A model generated the notes under the pieces. The model made no database searches. It saw only the letters and a program-made list of their open reading frames with translations, and was not told where the DNA came from. Below, in pieces: positions 9,394 to 19,465 of a stretch of DNA of 64,000 bases. Source of the DNA: Marinitoga lauensis (GTDB lineage: Bacteria > Thermotogota > Thermotogae > Petrotogales > Petrotogaceae); assembly GCF_004135675.1 (NCBI RefSeq), contig NZ_QHLX01000004.1, positions 248,001 through 312,000 on the forward strand, read 5' to 3'. A program made the translations under genes and the position numbers. Each line of letters opens with the position of its first letter. The stretch's first letter is position 1.

Positions 9394-9895
9394 TTTCCTC
9401 TCCTTTTGTTCTTTTTAAGTTTGAAAATATTCCTAAAATTAATCCAAGCACAAAACTCCATACAGCTGCAAGGGTAATTTGCCATTCTACAGGTAAAGAA
9501 AAAGTAACTGTATGTGCTGGAACCCAGAACCATAATAATGTAAACAACGCTCCTTTTAAACCTTCTGTTGGAACTTTTAATTTAGATATATTCTCCAGAA
9601 ATCTATGAATAATAACTAACCATGGACCAAAAAAAGCATTGGTAAATAATGATTTGAAAAATGCCTGATATATTTTCCCGGAAGGTAAATAATGATGTTC
9701 AACTAATTCATTTACAAATCCATTAAAACCAGTAAATGCAAACTTTATAATGACCCCTAAAATTGCCCATACAAATGCTGAATAAATAATCTTAAATACA
9801 GATATTTTGCTTTTTGTTAGCAGTTTCGCTACTATTTCCCCTGCCGTTCCTAAAATAGCAAATTGAATCATTGCTGCAATTAATGGATTTTCCAT
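9386..9895 (-). CDS. Integral membrane protein, 169 residues
   Basis: The sequence has about four to five hydrophobic segments, beginning NPLIAAMIQFAILGTAGEIV and ending with WSFVLGLILGIF. The C-terminal half, with FFGPWLVIIHRFLE and LLWFWVPAHTVTFSLP, loosely recalls Mpv17/PMP22-like proteins, but I would not assign that family without a profile search. Its 3' end overlaps the start of the NtrC-type regulator gene, so the two are translationally coupled, and it is preceded by a recognisable promoter. A sensing or transport role upstream of the regulator is an inference from position. Confidence 0.7.
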   Translation of the reverse strand: MENPLIAAMIQFAILGTAGEIVAKLLTKSKISVFKIIYSAFVWAILGVIIKFAFTGFNGFVNELVEHHYLPSGKIYQAFFKSLFTNAFFGPWLVIIHRFLENISKLKVPTEGLKGALFTLLWFWVPAHTVTFSLPVEWQITLAAVWSFVLGLILGIFSNLKRTKGEENA

Positions 9896-9924
9896 GCTAT
9901 AACCTCCTTTGTTTTTCTGTATTA

Positions 9925-9954
9925 ATTATAACACTTTTTATTGTTCTATGGCAA
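9925..9954 (-). promoter_or_regulatory. Promoter of the membrane protein / NtrC-type regulator / TPR operon
   Basis: Minus-strand TTGCCA, 18-bp spacer, TATAAT (with a TG two bases upstream of the -10 element), about 30 bases before the start codon at 9895. It is a sigma-70 type promoter, so the operon itself does not look sigma-54 dependent. Confidence 0.6.
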
Positions 9955-10030
9955 TTTATAAATTATTTTTATAATTTTATTGTCTATGATATAATAAAAT
10001 TATATATTATATGCTGATAGGAGGGGGAAA

Positions 10031-10759
10031 ATGGAAGAAACCATTGCTTCAACAATTTCAAATTTCATACAACAAAATCCAGAATCATTAAAAACATTAT
10101 ATTCATTTTCTGATTCATGGTATATTATTTTACCTATATCTATTATTTCTGTTTTATTTGCCAGAAAAGCTTCAAAAATTATTTTTTTCATTCTTGGTTT
10201 TTTAAGTAGTTATGTATTCATAATACCTTATTTGATTCAATTTGATTTTATAAAAGAACTCTTAAAGCAGGTAAAAAATTATCAAAATGTATCCTTTCTC
10301 ATATTTTCTATTATAGTTGGAATATTAACTTATTCACTTTTTAAATCTTCCGCACAAATTGCTGGTTTCATATTAGGAGGAATCGTTGGTTTTGAAATTT
10401 CTGGCATTATATTAAAATTTTATCCTGAAATTTTTACTAAAATTGATTTTCTGAAAAATATTAATCAATCATATATTCCATGGATTTTTTCTATAATTAT
10501 AGGTTTAATTATGTCTGTTATAATAACAAAGAGTTTTGATAATGTTGTAACCATTTTAACTATTTTAATTGCTTCAACAATATCTGCATTTTTCTCTGTT
10601 TTCGCTTTAGAAAATTCATTATCTCTAAAAATAGGGGAAAACACATTATTAAAACAAAACATTAATATTAGTAATGTTGAATTAACAACTATTGCTATTT
10701 TTTCTCTTATTTATATAATTCTTGGTTTTAAATTTAATTTTAAAAAATCTAATAAATAA
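10031..10759 (+). CDS. Polytopic membrane protein of unknown function, 242 residues
   Basis: About seven hydrophobic segments are visible after a short N-terminal soluble stretch (MEETIASTISNFIQQNPESL). A Gly-rich pair of helices (AGFILGGIVGFEISGIIL) resembles generic small-helix membrane proteins, but no family is recognised with confidence. The ATG follows AGGAGGGGG at good spacing. An extended -10 element (TGATATAAT, near 9987-9995) lies about 35 bases upstream. It is followed within 12 bases by uridine kinase and is probably co-transcribed with it. Confidence 0.65.
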   Translation: MEETIASTISNFIQQNPESLKTLYSFSDSWYIILPISIISVLFARKASKIIFFILGFLSSYVFIIPYLIQFDFIKELLKQVKNYQNVSFLIFSIIVGILTYSLFKSSAQIAGFILGGIVGFEISGIILKFYPEIFTKIDFLKNINQSYIPWIFSIIIGLIMSVIITKSFDNVVTILTILIASTISAFFSVFALENSLSLKIGENTLLKQNINISNVELTTIAIFSLIYIILGFKFNFKKSNK

Positions 10760-10771
10760 GGAGTGTTATCA

Positions 10772-11380
10772 ATGTATGTTATAGGAATTGCTGGTGGAAC
10801 AGGTTCTGGAAAAACTACTGTAGCTTATAAAATACGAGAAATTCTTGGAACACAAAATTGCGAAATACTACCCATGGATAATTATTATAGAGATTTAAGT
10901 CATGAAACACTTGAAGAGAGAAAACAACATAATTACGATCATCCAGATATGATCGAAAATGAATTAATGTTTGAGCATCTTAAAGATTTATTGGCTGGAA
11001 AAAGTATAGATTTACCAGAATATGACTTTTCACAATTTACCAGAGTTGGTTCAACAAAATTCGAACCTAAACCTATTGTAATAGTTGAAGGTATATTCGC
11101 TTTATATTATGAGGAATTACGAAATCTATATGATTTAGCAATTTATGTAGACACTGAAAATGATATAAGATTTATTAGAAGGTTAGAAAGAGATATAAAA
11201 GAAAGAGGAAGAAATCTGGATTCAGTAATAAAACAATATACAAATACAGTAAAACCTATGCACGAAGCATATGTAGAACCAACTAAAAAATACGCAGATA
11301 TCATTATACCAGAAGGCGGTTTTAATGAAAAAGCTATCCAGGTTGTTGTTAATTATATATTCAGAAAAATGCTGAAATAG
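10772..11380 (+). CDS. udk: Uridine kinase
   Basis: Phosphorylates uridine and cytidine to UMP and CMP with ATP or GTP in pyrimidine salvage. The P-loop GGTGSGKTT is at the N-terminus, followed by MDNYYRDLSHETLEERKQHN and the DHPDMIENELM substrate-binding region, all diagnostic of Udk. RFIRRLERDIKERGR is the lid region. The length (~202 residues) is normal. I chose the ATG at 10772, nine bases after AAGGAG, over an in-frame GTG nine bases earlier that overlaps the ribosome-binding site. No indel is seen. Confidence 0.93.
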   Translation: MYVIGIAGGTGSGKTTVAYKIREILGTQNCEILPMDNYYRDLSHETLEERKQHNYDHPDMIENELMFEHLKDLLAGKSIDLPEYDFSQFTRVGSTKFEPKPIVIVEGIFALYYEELRNLYDLAIYVDTENDIRFIRRLERDIKERGRNLDSVIKQYTNTVKPMHEAYVEPTKKYADIIIPEGGFNEKAIQVVVNYIFRKMLK

Positions 11381-11387
11381 CCTAAAC

Positions 11388-11890
11388 TCTTCGCTTTTCG
11401 AAATTTTATTGTATTTTAATATCTAAACTCTTCGCTTCGCGTAAGTTTTGCTTCGCAAAAATTCTTCATATTGTGAAGTATTTTAATAATAAAATCTTTA
11501 AACCTTAAAACTTACGCTTCGCGTAAGCTTTGCTTCGCAAAAATTCTTCATATTGTGAAGTATTTTAATAATAAAATCTTTAAACCTTAAAACTTACGCT
11601 TCGCGTAAGCTTTGCTTCGCAAAAATTCTTCATATTGTGAAGTATTTTAATAATAAAATCTTTAAACCTTAAAACTTACGCTTCGCGTAAGCTTTGCTTC
11701 GCAAAAATTCTTCATATTGTGAAGTATTTTAATAATAAAATCTTTAAACCTTAAAACTTACGCTTCGCGTAAGTTTTGCTTCGCAAAAATTCTTCATATT
11801 GTGAAGTATTTTAATAATAAAATCTTTAAACCTTAAAACTTACGCTTCGCGTAAGTTTTGCTTCGCAAAAATTCTTTGCTTTGCGAAGAG
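11388..11890. repeat. Tandem array of an 82-bp unit made of three palindromes
   Basis: The string GTAAG following CGC recurs at 11441, 11523, 11605, 11687, 11769 and 11851, an exact 82-bp period with about 5.5 near-identical copies. Each unit holds three short inverted repeats: CTTACGC-TTC-GCGTAAG, TTTGC-TTC-GCAAA and CTTCA-TATTG-TGAAG, then AT-rich DNA ending in TTTAAACC. The few differences between copies are single bases (AAGC or AAGT). No open frame spans it. It fills the whole gap between udk and the cyclic-nucleotide-binding gene. There are no unique spacers, so it is not CRISPR. Confidence 0.95.
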
Positions 11891-11897
11891 ATAAAAG

Positions 11898-11926
11898 AAG
11901 AAATAGCCTCTTAGAGGCTATTTCTT
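11898..11926. terminator. Bidirectional terminator hairpin between the repeat array and the cyclic-nucleotide-binding gene
   Basis: A 13-bp perfect stem AAGAAATAGCCTC / GAGGCTATTTCTT with a TTA loop, T-rich on the plus side and A-rich upstream. It overlaps the 3' end of the minus-strand gene whose stop is at 11918. Confidence 0.75.
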
Positions 11927-12424
11927 CTTTTTGGAAAGTGCTATACTCAATGCTGTAGTTAGTTTTAATATATTCTCATTAAGCCCTTCTATCCTATAAC
12001 TTAGCGTTGTTGCTATTTCTTTCATTATTTTATAACCTATATCCGGTCTTTCTTCCGCAAGTTTTTCAAAATCTTCTTTTGAAATTTCATATAATTCACA
12101 TTCGCTAAGAGCTTTAATAGTAGCAGAACGTGGCGAACCTGTTACTAAAGACATTTCACCAAAAAAACTAATCTTTTCCGCATCGAGTATTGCCATGGAT
12201 TTTTCTCCTTCCTCCCAATGCTGAGAACCTATCTTAAGGGTTAATTGGTGAGTAATTTGAACCTTTCCACTCTTAAAAATATACATTGTATCCCCTTTTT
12301 CTCCTTCAACAATAATTGTTTCTCCTGCTTTATAATTTACAGGCTTTAAAATTTTCGAGATTTGTAATAACTGTTCATCATTTAAATTTTTAAATATAGA
12401 TATATTTTTTAAAAATTCCTCCAT
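11918..12424 (-). CDS. Cyclic-nucleotide-binding domain protein (single CNB domain)
   Basis: A ~168-residue protein that is essentially one Crp-type cyclic-nucleotide-binding domain plus a short C-terminal helix. It starts MEEFLKNISIFKNLNDEQLL. The beta-roll contains GETIIVEGEKGDTMYIFKSG and a phosphate-binding cassette like FGEMSLVTGSPRSATIKAL, including the conserved Glu and Arg-Ser. No DNA-binding domain follows, so it is not a Crp regulator. The ATG at 12424 follows AGGTGAT; it lies nine bases after the stop of an RCK potassium channel, so the pair is one operon. A separate regulatory subunit for the channel is an attractive inference but unproven. Confidence 0.85.
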   Translation of the reverse strand: MEEFLKNISIFKNLNDEQLLQISKILKPVNYKAGETIIVEGEKGDTMYIFKSGKVQITHQLTLKIGSQHWEEGEKSMAILDAEKISFFGEMSLVTGSPRSATIKALSECELYEISKEDFEKLAEERPDIGYKIMKEIATTLSYRIEGLNENILKLTTALSIALSKKKK

Positions 12425-12433
12425 AATTATCAC

Positions 12434-13576
12434 CTACTTGATAATAAAAACATATGCATCATTTTCTGTAATAACATACTCATCTCCTGGATTTAAATTT
12501 AATTCGTAATTCTCTTTTTTTCCTTCTTCAAAAAAGTCTTCTTCGGCTTCTTCAAATTTTTGCCTTATGAAATTATCAATAGAATTATCCGAAGATAAAA
12601 AATCATTTATAGTGAATTCTTTTTTCATACTTACAAGCCCTATAGCAAGAGAATTTTCCTCTTTTTTTAAAAAGTCAAATAGCTCTTCAAAAGTTTTTCC
12701 TATATAATTTCTAGGTAGTGGTATTAATTTTACTCTCATATTTTCTAAGGAGGCTATCTCTCTTAATAACATATGATATGCTGGAGACAGTAAAGCAGCC
12801 GATAATAAAATAGAATTAAATTCATTTCCTAAAATAACATCATCTGCTCCTGCTCTCAAAATATATTTAGCCTTTTCTTCTTTAATAACTTCTGCAAATA
12901 TTTTAGCATCATTGTTTAATGTTCTGATTAATAATATGCTGATTAATGTTCTTTCATCACATTCTTCAAGACTTCTGCCACCATATGTATCAGATAAAAT
13001 TATTATATATTTTGCATGTGAAATATTCGCCCTTTTTAAAACATTTTCTTTTGTAAAATCACCATGAATGAATTTAATGTTTAATTCTGGAAATTTTGAT
13101 TTGAAATTCTCATAATCCTCTTCTTCTGCTTGATTAACTAAAACTAAATTATAATCTTCAAGTTTTATAAACCGCCCCATTGCTTCCAGTGTTTTTTCAA
13201 GATGATTATTCCAGCCCAATATTACTAAATGATTTTTAAATTTCACTTTTCCTAACCCCTTTCGCTCTTTTATACGCCATTCAACCAAAAGAGATGCAAT
13301 ACTACCTGAAATAAGAGAAAATAATGTTACTCCTGAAATAATAATTATTATGCCTATAATTCGTCCTGCAAAAGTTTCCGGGACTATATCTCCATAACCA
13401 ACTGTAGCTATTGTTACAATTAGCCACCAGAAAGCATCAAATAAACTTTGAATTTTCGGATTTTTTCCAAACTCTGCAATATATAACAATAACCCTATTA
13501 ATATAATAAAAATCAATATAAATAATAAAAATCTATTTACAGGATCTCTAAAAATATTCTTAAGTTTTCTATTCAT
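12434..13576 (-). CDS. Potassium channel with RCK (TrkA-N-like) domain
   Basis: A 380-residue two-helix ion channel. The first membrane helix is near residues 15-33, the selectivity filter TVGYGD is at about 58-63, and the second helix is near 70-95. A RCK nucleotide-binding domain follows (HLVILGWNNHLEKTLEAM, with IIILSDTYGG further on), then a C-terminal domain with NYIGKTFEELFDFLK typical of the RCK_C region. The overall plan matches MthK/castor-like channels. I chose the ATG at 13576 over an upstream GTG because it has an AAGGTG site at good spacing. An extended -10 element (TGCTATAAT) lies upstream. The next gene encodes a stand-alone cyclic-nucleotide-binding domain. Confidence 0.88.
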   Translation of the reverse strand: MNRKLKNIFRDPVNRFLLFILIFIILIGLLLYIAEFGKNPKIQSLFDAFWWLIVTIATVGYGDIVPETFAGRIIGIIIIISGVTLFSLISGSIASLLVEWRIKERKGLGKVKFKNHLVILGWNNHLEKTLEAMGRFIKLEDYNLVLVNQAEEEDYENFKSKFPELNIKFIHGDFTKENVLKRANISHAKYIIILSDTYGGRSLEECDERTLISILLIRTLNNDAKIFAEVIKEEKAKYILRAGADDVILGNEFNSILLSAALLSPAYHMLLREIASLENMRVKLIPLPRNYIGKTFEELFDFLKKEENSLAIGLVSMKKEFTINDFLSSDNSIDNFIRQKFEEAEEDFFEEGKKENYELNLNPGDEYVITENDAYVFIIK

Positions 13577-13688
13577 CACTTTCACCTTTTATTTTTTATT
13601 TGTTAATATTATTATAGCACACAATTAGTAATAGATTCTCTCAATAATACTAAAAAGTTCGGAATGAGAATTTTTGAGTAAATTATAT

Positions 13689-13717
13689 TTGAAAATTAAT
13701 ATATCACGTGATATAAT
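13689..13717 (+). promoter_or_regulatory. Promoter of the chemoreceptor gene with an overlapping palindrome
   Basis: TTGAAA, 17-bp spacer, TATAAT, ending about 34 bases before the ATG at 13751. A perfect palindrome ATATCACGTGATAT spans the end of the spacer and the start of the -10 element, which is where a repressor would act. The binding protein is unknown. Confidence 0.75.
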
Positions 13718-13750
13718 AATTAATAAGAAATTTAAAATGGAGGTAAGAGA

Positions 13751-15937
13751 ATGAAACTTCAAGGAAAAATTGTTATTCTTTTTGTAACAATTCTTTTGAT
13801 TGCATTAGCATCTTTTTTCACAATAAGTGTTTCAAATTCACAAACTTCGCTCAAAAACAGTTTTTTAGCGAAGCTAATTGTAGCAAGAAACCTAAAAATG
13901 GATTTTATAGATAATCTATTAAAGGAAGCAGATTCTGATTTAATGTATATTAAAAATTTTGAAAAAATAAAGGATGCATTCTTTACTTCTTCAAATTTAT
14001 TAGAAGATTTTCAATCTTCTATGAGTATGGATACAATCCTTTCCACACTTAGAAGTATTTACATTGAAAACAACCCATATAAAGATAAATCAAAATTATA
14101 TGATTACTATTATGATGAAAATTTCAAAAAAGATAATTTTGATGATAAAATCATGAGTACTTTCTATGATTATAGCGTATTACATTCTGAATTACAGGCT
14201 GATTTCAGGGATTTTATAAACATTAAGGGATACAAAGATATGTTGTTAATTTCTCCAAAGGGTATTGTGGTTTATTCTGTTAATAAATATAATGATTTTG
14301 CCACAAATTTAAATAATGAAAATACAGCTTTATCCAGGTTATATAAATTATTAAAAGAAAAAAATGATAATGATGTTCATTTTTCAAAGATAGAAAATTA
14401 TTATGGAATTCCAGCCTTTTTTGCTGGTGTGAAAGTCGAAGATGAAGATTTCGGACTATATGGTTATTTAGTGTTCAGGATTTCATTAGAAAAAATGAAT
14501 AAAATACTGCAGGATAAAAGTGGTATGGGAAAAACAGGTATTACGTATATTGTAGGTCCTGATAAACTAATGCGAAGTAATTTACAAGATGAAAATACAA
14601 TACTTAAACAAAAGGTCGAAACAGATTATGTAGATAAAGCTTTAAACGGAAAATCTGGTTGGGAAATATCAACTAATTTCAGAGGTGAAAAAGTATTAGT
14701 TGCATATGCACCTTTTAAATATAAAGAATTAAATTGTGCACTTATATCTGAAATCTCAACAAAAGAAGCATTTCAATCATCGGAAAAAGTAAAAACAATA
14801 TTGATGATAACCGCTTTTATTATATTAATTATATCTATAATAATCTCACTGCTGTTTGCAAAGAAAATATCAAAACCATTGATGGAATTAAGTAAGAAAG
14901 TAGATAAATTCGCAACAGGAGATTTTACAGTAAAGTTTGAATCAAAAGGGAAAGATGAAACAGCTATAATCGCGAACTCATTGAAAAACATGGCCAATAA
15001 TCTAAGCGAAACAGTAAAATGGTTATTAGAAGCAGGTAAAAAAATAGAGAATTCATCAGAGATATTAACAACAGTATCAGAAAAGACAATGAGTGCAAAT
15101 GATGATGTATTAGAAAAAGCAAGAGTAATAGAAGACAATGCAGAAAATGCAGCAGCAACGACAGAAGAATTAACCTCAGGTGTAAGTGAAGTATCAACAG
15201 CAGCACAAAATGTATCAGCAAATGCAGTGGAAATAGCGCAGGAAGTGAACGAGACAACACAGCTAACAGAAGAAGGAGAAAAATCAATAACAGAAATAAC
15301 AAAAATAATAGATCAAGCAGTAGAAAAATCAAAAGAAACAGAAAAGACCGTAGAAGTATTGGCAGAAAAAGCCAAAAACATAGGAGAAATAGTAGAAACA
15401 ATAACAAATATAACAGAACAAACAAATTTATTAGCATTAAATGCAGCAATAGAAGCAGCAAGAGCAGGAGAAGCAGGAAAAGGATTTGCAGTAGTAGCAG
15501 ATGAAATAAGGAAGTTAGCAGAAGAAAGCAAAAAGGCAACAGAGCAAATAGCGCAAATATTAACAGAAATAAAAGAAGGGGCACAAAATGCAAACAAAGC
15601 AACAGAAGAGACAGTAAAAGTAATAAATGAAGTAGAAAACAATGCAGATAGTATAAAAGAAAAATTCCAGAAGATATTGGAAAGAGTAGAGAATATAAAT
15701 CAAAGAATAGAAGGATTAACCGCCAGTGCGGAAGAACAAAGTGCATCAACAGAAGAGATGGCGGCAGCGAGTGATAAAACCGCACAAATGATTCTTGAAA
15801 TATCCAATGAAATAACAGAAATAACAAAAGAAATAGAAGAAGAAAGTAAAGAAATTGGAAATGTGAATGAGAAAGCAGAAGAACTGGAAAAATTGGTGGA
15901 TCAATTAAATGAAAAACTAAATCAATTTAAGATATAA
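13751..15937 (+). CDS. Methyl-accepting chemotaxis protein
   Basis: A 728-residue transmembrane chemoreceptor. The first membrane helix is at residues ~7-27, a Cache-type periplasmic sensor occupies ~30-340 (with [15 protein letters not shown] and [13 protein letters not shown]), the second helix is at ~348-370, then HAMP (~370-425) and a long coiled-coil signalling domain. The conserved hairpin tip [20 protein letters not shown] is at about 556-575. It would relay ligand binding to CheA/CheW. The signalling half is strikingly purine-rich and T-poor compared with the sensor half, which creates a long leucine-rich open frame on the other strand that is not a gene. A terminator follows at 15939. 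Confidence 0.95.
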   Translation: MKLQGKIVILFVTILLIALASFFTISVSNSQTSLKNSFLAKLIVARNLKMDFIDNLLKEADSDLMYIKNFEKIKDAFFTSSNLLEDFQSSMSMDTILSTLRSIYIENNPYKDKSKLYDYYYDENFKKDNFDDKIMSTFYDYSVLHSELQADFRDFINIKGYKDMLLISPKGIVVYSVNKYNDFATNLNNENTALSRLYKLLKEKNDNDVHFSKIENYYGIPAFFAGVKVEDEDFGLYGYLVFRISLEKMNKILQDKSGMGKTGITYIVGPDKLMRSNLQDENTILKQKVETDYVDKALNGKSGWEISTNFRGEKVLVAYAPFKYKELNCALISEISTKEAFQSSEKVKTILMITAFIILIISIIISLLFAKKISKPLMELSKKVDKFATGDFTVKFESKGKDETAIIANSLKNMANNLSETVKWLLEAGKKIENSSEILTTVSEKTMSANDDVLEKARVIEDNAENAAATTEELTSGVSEVSTAAQNVSANAVEIAQEVNETTQLTEEGEKSITEITKIIDQAVEKSKETEKTVEVLAEKAKNIGEIVETITNITEQTNLLALNAAIEAARAGEAGKGFAVVADEIRKLAEESKKATEQIAQILTEIKEGAQNANKATEETVKVINEVENNADSIKEKFQKILERVENINQRIEGLTASAEEQSASTEEMAAASDKTAQMILEISNEITEITKEIEEESKEIGNVNEKAEELEKLVDQLNEKLNQFKI

Positions 15938-15938
15938 T

Positions 15939-15964
15939 GAAATCCCCTTCGGGGATTTCATTTT
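15939..15964 (+). terminator. Intrinsic terminator of the chemoreceptor gene
   Basis: Stem TGAAATCCCC / GGGGATTTCA with a TTC-type tight loop, followed by a short T tract, two bases after the stop codon. Confidence 0.85.
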
Positions 15965-16062
15965 GACTTTTCTCTAACCACAAAATGGATAATTCTTTGC
16001 GTAGCAATGTATATGAATTTGACCATTTTATGTTATAATTATATTTAAAAGGGGTGATATAG

Positions 16063-18232
16063 ATGAAAGTATGGGAAACTGAAATTTTTGGTAGAAAATT
16101 GATTATCGAACATGGAAAGATGGCAAAACAGGCACATGGTTCTGTTTTGTTAAAATATGGCAAATCAGCTATTTTAATAACAGCAACAGCTTCAAAGGAA
16201 GCAAAAGAAGGAATTGATTTTCTTCCGTTAACTGTTGAATTTCAAGAAAAATTTTATGCAGTTGGAAAAATACCTGGTGGCTTTTTAAAAAGAGAAGGAA
16301 GACCTAGCAGTGAAGCTATTTTATCCTCAAGACTTATCGATAGACCTATAAGGCCTTTATTCCCTAAAGATTTTCATAACGATATACAGGTTATTGTTAC
16401 TGCATTTTCCATGGATAATGATGATAGTATCGAAACATGGGGAATTACTGGTGCTTCTTTTGCATTAAATTTATCACCTATTCCATTCGATGGAATGGTT
16501 GCAGGAGTAAGGCTGGGCTATGTTGATGGAGAATTTATTATATTCCCAACACAAGAAGAATTAAAAAAGAGCAAAATGGATATTGTTGTAGCTGGAACTA
16601 AAGAAGCTATTACTATGGTTGAAGGTGAATCTTTAGAGGTCTCAGAGGAAGAAATGGTCAAAGCCTTGCTATTTGCACACGATGCTATTAAACAGGTCAT
16701 CGAATTTCAAGAAAAGGTTGTATCTGAGTTTGAAATAGAAAAGTGGGAAGTTACTCCGCCAGAAATCCCGAGGGTTTTGTCGAAGATTTTGAAAAATTAA
16801 TCGATGATGAAGAATTAAAAAAGAGAATCCTGGTTAAAGGTAAAAAAGATAGAGATGATGCTATTGATTCATATAGAAAAGAATTGTTGGAAAAATTCCA
16901 GACTGAATACGTTGAAAAATGGATAACGAAACCTATGAAAAATATAAGAAATTTATTTTTGAATCCTTTGATAATAGAATTAAAAAATTGATGAGAAAAA
17001 TGATTATTGAAGAAAATATCAGAGCTGACGGCAGAAAAATTGACGAAATAAGACCAATAACCTGTGAAATTGGCTTATTTGAAAAAACACATGGTTCTGC
17101 ACTTTTTACAAGAGGAGAAACTCAAAGTTTGGGTGTAGTAACTCTTGGAGAACCTATGGATGTTCAAATTATTGATACAGTTTTTGAGGAAGGCGAAAGA
17201 AGATTTATGTTACACTATAACTTCCCACCATTCTCCACCGGTGAAGTTAAAGGATTGCGATTAAGCAGACGAGAAATTGGCCACGGTCATCTTGCTGAAA
17301 GGGCTTTAAAAAATCTAATCCCTTCCGAAGAAGAATTTCCATATATTATTAGAGTAGTTTCTGAAATTTTAGAATCAAATGGTTCATCTTCAATGGCCAC
17401 AGTTTGTTCGGGCTCACTTGCTTTGATGGATGCTGGTGTTCCAATGCCAAAACATGTTGCTGGAGTGGCAATGGGTTTAATTTTTGAAGAAGATAAATTT
17501 GTTGTTCTAACTGATATATTAGGTATGGAAGATCATCTTGGAGACATGGACTTTAAAGTTACAGGCACAAGAGACGGAATTACTGCATTCCAGATGGATG
17601 TTAAGGTGGCTGGAGTAACAGAAGAAGTTCTAAGAGAAGCTTTAGAAAGAGCAAAAAAAGCAAGATTGCATATATTAAATTTAATGTATGATACAATTCC
17701 AGAACCAAGAAAAGAATTGTCACCATATGCTCCATTAATTAAAACAACTAAAATTCCTTTAGATAAAATTTCTGAAGTAATTGGACCCGGTGGCAGAATT
17801 ATTAAAGGCATCCATAAAGATTATGATGTTGAAGTATCAATAGATGATGAAACAGGATTAACAAAAGTTAGTGGACATAATATCCATAATATTGATGAAG
17901 CTATAAATTATATACAAAACCTAATAAAAGAAGTTAAAAAGGGAGAAGTTTTTGATGGAAAGGTTTCAAGAATTGAAAATTACGGATTATTTGTCGAAAT
18001 TCTCCCTGGAAAACTTGGTTTATTACATATGTCAAATTTAGGAAAAGATGCTAAAGATATATTAAAAAATATTAAAATCGGAGATATAATGAAAGTAGAA
18101 ATAATTAGTATCGATGATAACGGAAGAATACAATTAAAAAAATTCGGTGAAAAAACAGCTCCACGAAGAAGCAATAGTAACAGGCATCACAGATCATCTG
18201 AAACTTCAAAAACGGAGGAAAAAAATGATTAA
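16063..18232 (+). CDS. pnp: Polyribonucleotide nucleotidyltransferase (two apparent frameshifts)
   Basis: PNPase degrades RNA 3' to 5' with phosphate and takes part in mRNA turnover. Two RNase PH-like domains ([20 protein letters not shown] in the first, [20 protein letters not shown] in the second) flank an alpha-helical linker. KH ([20 protein letters not shown]) and S1 ([20 protein letters not shown]) domains follow, the standard order. The frame breaks near 16768 (one C missing) and near 16920 (one G missing); restoring them joins [20 protein letters not shown] and [17 protein letters not shown]. Repaired length is ~723 residues. An extended -10 (TGTTATAAT) lies upstream. The last codons overlap the start of the M16 peptidase gene. 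Confidence 0.95.
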
Positions 18233-19445
18233 GAAAAGGTCGCTCTCTAACGGTCTGGATATCTTGCTTGTACCTCGAAATAACGTAAGAAGCGTATCCG
18301 TTATAGCTGCAGTTAGAGCGGGGTCATCTCATGAACCTGAGGATTTAATGGGAATATCACATTTAATAGAACATTCTGTTTTCAGAGGAACATATAACAG
18401 AAATATGGAAGAAATAAAAAGACCTATCGAAGAATTTGGTGGCTCATTAAATGCATTTACTGGAAAAAACTTAACGGCATATTATGCTAAAGTCCCATTA
18501 ATCGCTGCAAAAATTGGCGTGGAAATTATAATGGATATAATATTTAATGCTAAATTTAATGAAGAGGATATAGAAAAAGAGAAAAAAATCGTTTTAGATG
18601 AAATTGCAATGTATGAAGATGAACCTGTAGAGAACACTTTTGAACAATTGCATAAAATAATGTTTTCCAATGAGTTTGCATTTCCTGTATTGGGAACCAA
18701 AGAAAGTGTTTCAAACTTAAATTCTTCAAAGCTAAAAAAATATTATTTAGAGAAATATACACCTGACAATATTGTTTTGACTCTTGTTGGTCCAGAAAAA
18801 ACTTTAGAAAATCTTTTATTGGATATAGAAAAATTAATTCCTGAAAGAAAAGGAAAAAAATGCTCTTTTAAAAGTCCGATATTTAATAATAAAATCAGCA
18901 AAATAGAAAAGAGTAAAGAAGAGCTTTCTCAAATTTATGTTGCTTATTCTTTCAGGGCTCCTTCTAAATTGTCTGAAGATTTTTATAGTGTTGCTATTAT
19001 GAAAACATTTTTAGGCAGTGGAATGAGTTCTCTTCTATTTACAAAAATTCGTGAAGAACAGGGTCTGGCTTATGAAATCACAGCTGATTATTCTGCATAT
19101 AATAATAATGGTGTTTTTACAATATTTGCAGCAACTGTTCCAGAAAATTTTGAAAAATTAAATTCATCTATTTATGAAATTATAAGGAATATTAATAATA
19201 ACAATGACTTAGAAAATTGGATAAACTATGGTAAAAAGAGGTTATCCGGAAGATATATGTTAGAAACTGAAAATGGCTTAAATTTTGGCTTTTTAGCCTT
19301 AGATTATTATCTTTCTTTTGATAAATTAATAGACATTGATGAAATAGTAAAAAAAATAAATTCGCAAGAAAATAAAAATATTATTAATGTTGCAAACAAT
19401 ATATTTGATAATGTACCTTATATATCCATTGTAAAACCTAAATAA
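18225..19445 (+). CDS. M16-family zinc peptidase (insulinase/pitrilysin type)
   Basis: A 406-residue protein with the inverted zinc motif HLIEH (residues ~45-49 of [15 protein letters not shown]) and a downstream conserved Glu in [12 protein letters not shown], as in processing-peptidase-like M16B enzymes. The C-terminal half has the usual [20 protein letters not shown] motif. The length is typical of single-unit M16B peptidases, which act as dimers. The start ATG lies inside the end of pnp (8-bp overlap), a pairing common in many bacteria. It has no signal peptide, so a cytoplasmic role is likely. Substrate unknown. Confidence 0.9.
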   Translation: MIKKRSLSNGLDILLVPRNNVRSVSVIAAVRAGSSHEPEDLMGISHLIEHSVFRGTYNRNMEEIKRPIEEFGGSLNAFTGKNLTAYYAKVPLIAAKIGVEIIMDIIFNAKFNEEDIEKEKKIVLDEIAMYEDEPVENTFEQLHKIMFSNEFAFPVLGTKESVSNLNSSKLKKYYLEKYTPDNIVLTLVGPEKTLENLLLDIEKLIPERKGKKCSFKSPIFNNKISKIEKSKEELSQIYVAYSFRAPSKLSEDFYSVAIMKTFLGSGMSSLLFTKIREEQGLAYEITADYSAYNNNGVFTIFAATVPENFEKLNSSIYEIIRNINNNNDLENWINYGKKRLSGRYMLETENGLNFGFLALDYYLSFDKLIDIDEIVKKINSQENKNIINVANNIFDNVPYISIVKPK

Positions 19446-19465
19446 TAAAATACGGGGTTGGGATC

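Noticed and set aside
11388-11890. CRISPR array
   Set aside because: The units are contiguous and near identical over all 82 bases; there are no unique spacers and no cas genes.
11918-12424. Crp/Fnr transcription factor
   Set aside because: The protein ends soon after the cyclic-nucleotide-binding domain; no helix-turn-helix is present.
14964-15827. 287-codon leucine-rich open frame on the minus strand
   Set aside because: It is a shadow of the purine-rich chemoreceptor signalling domain, with no ribosome-binding site and very biased composition.
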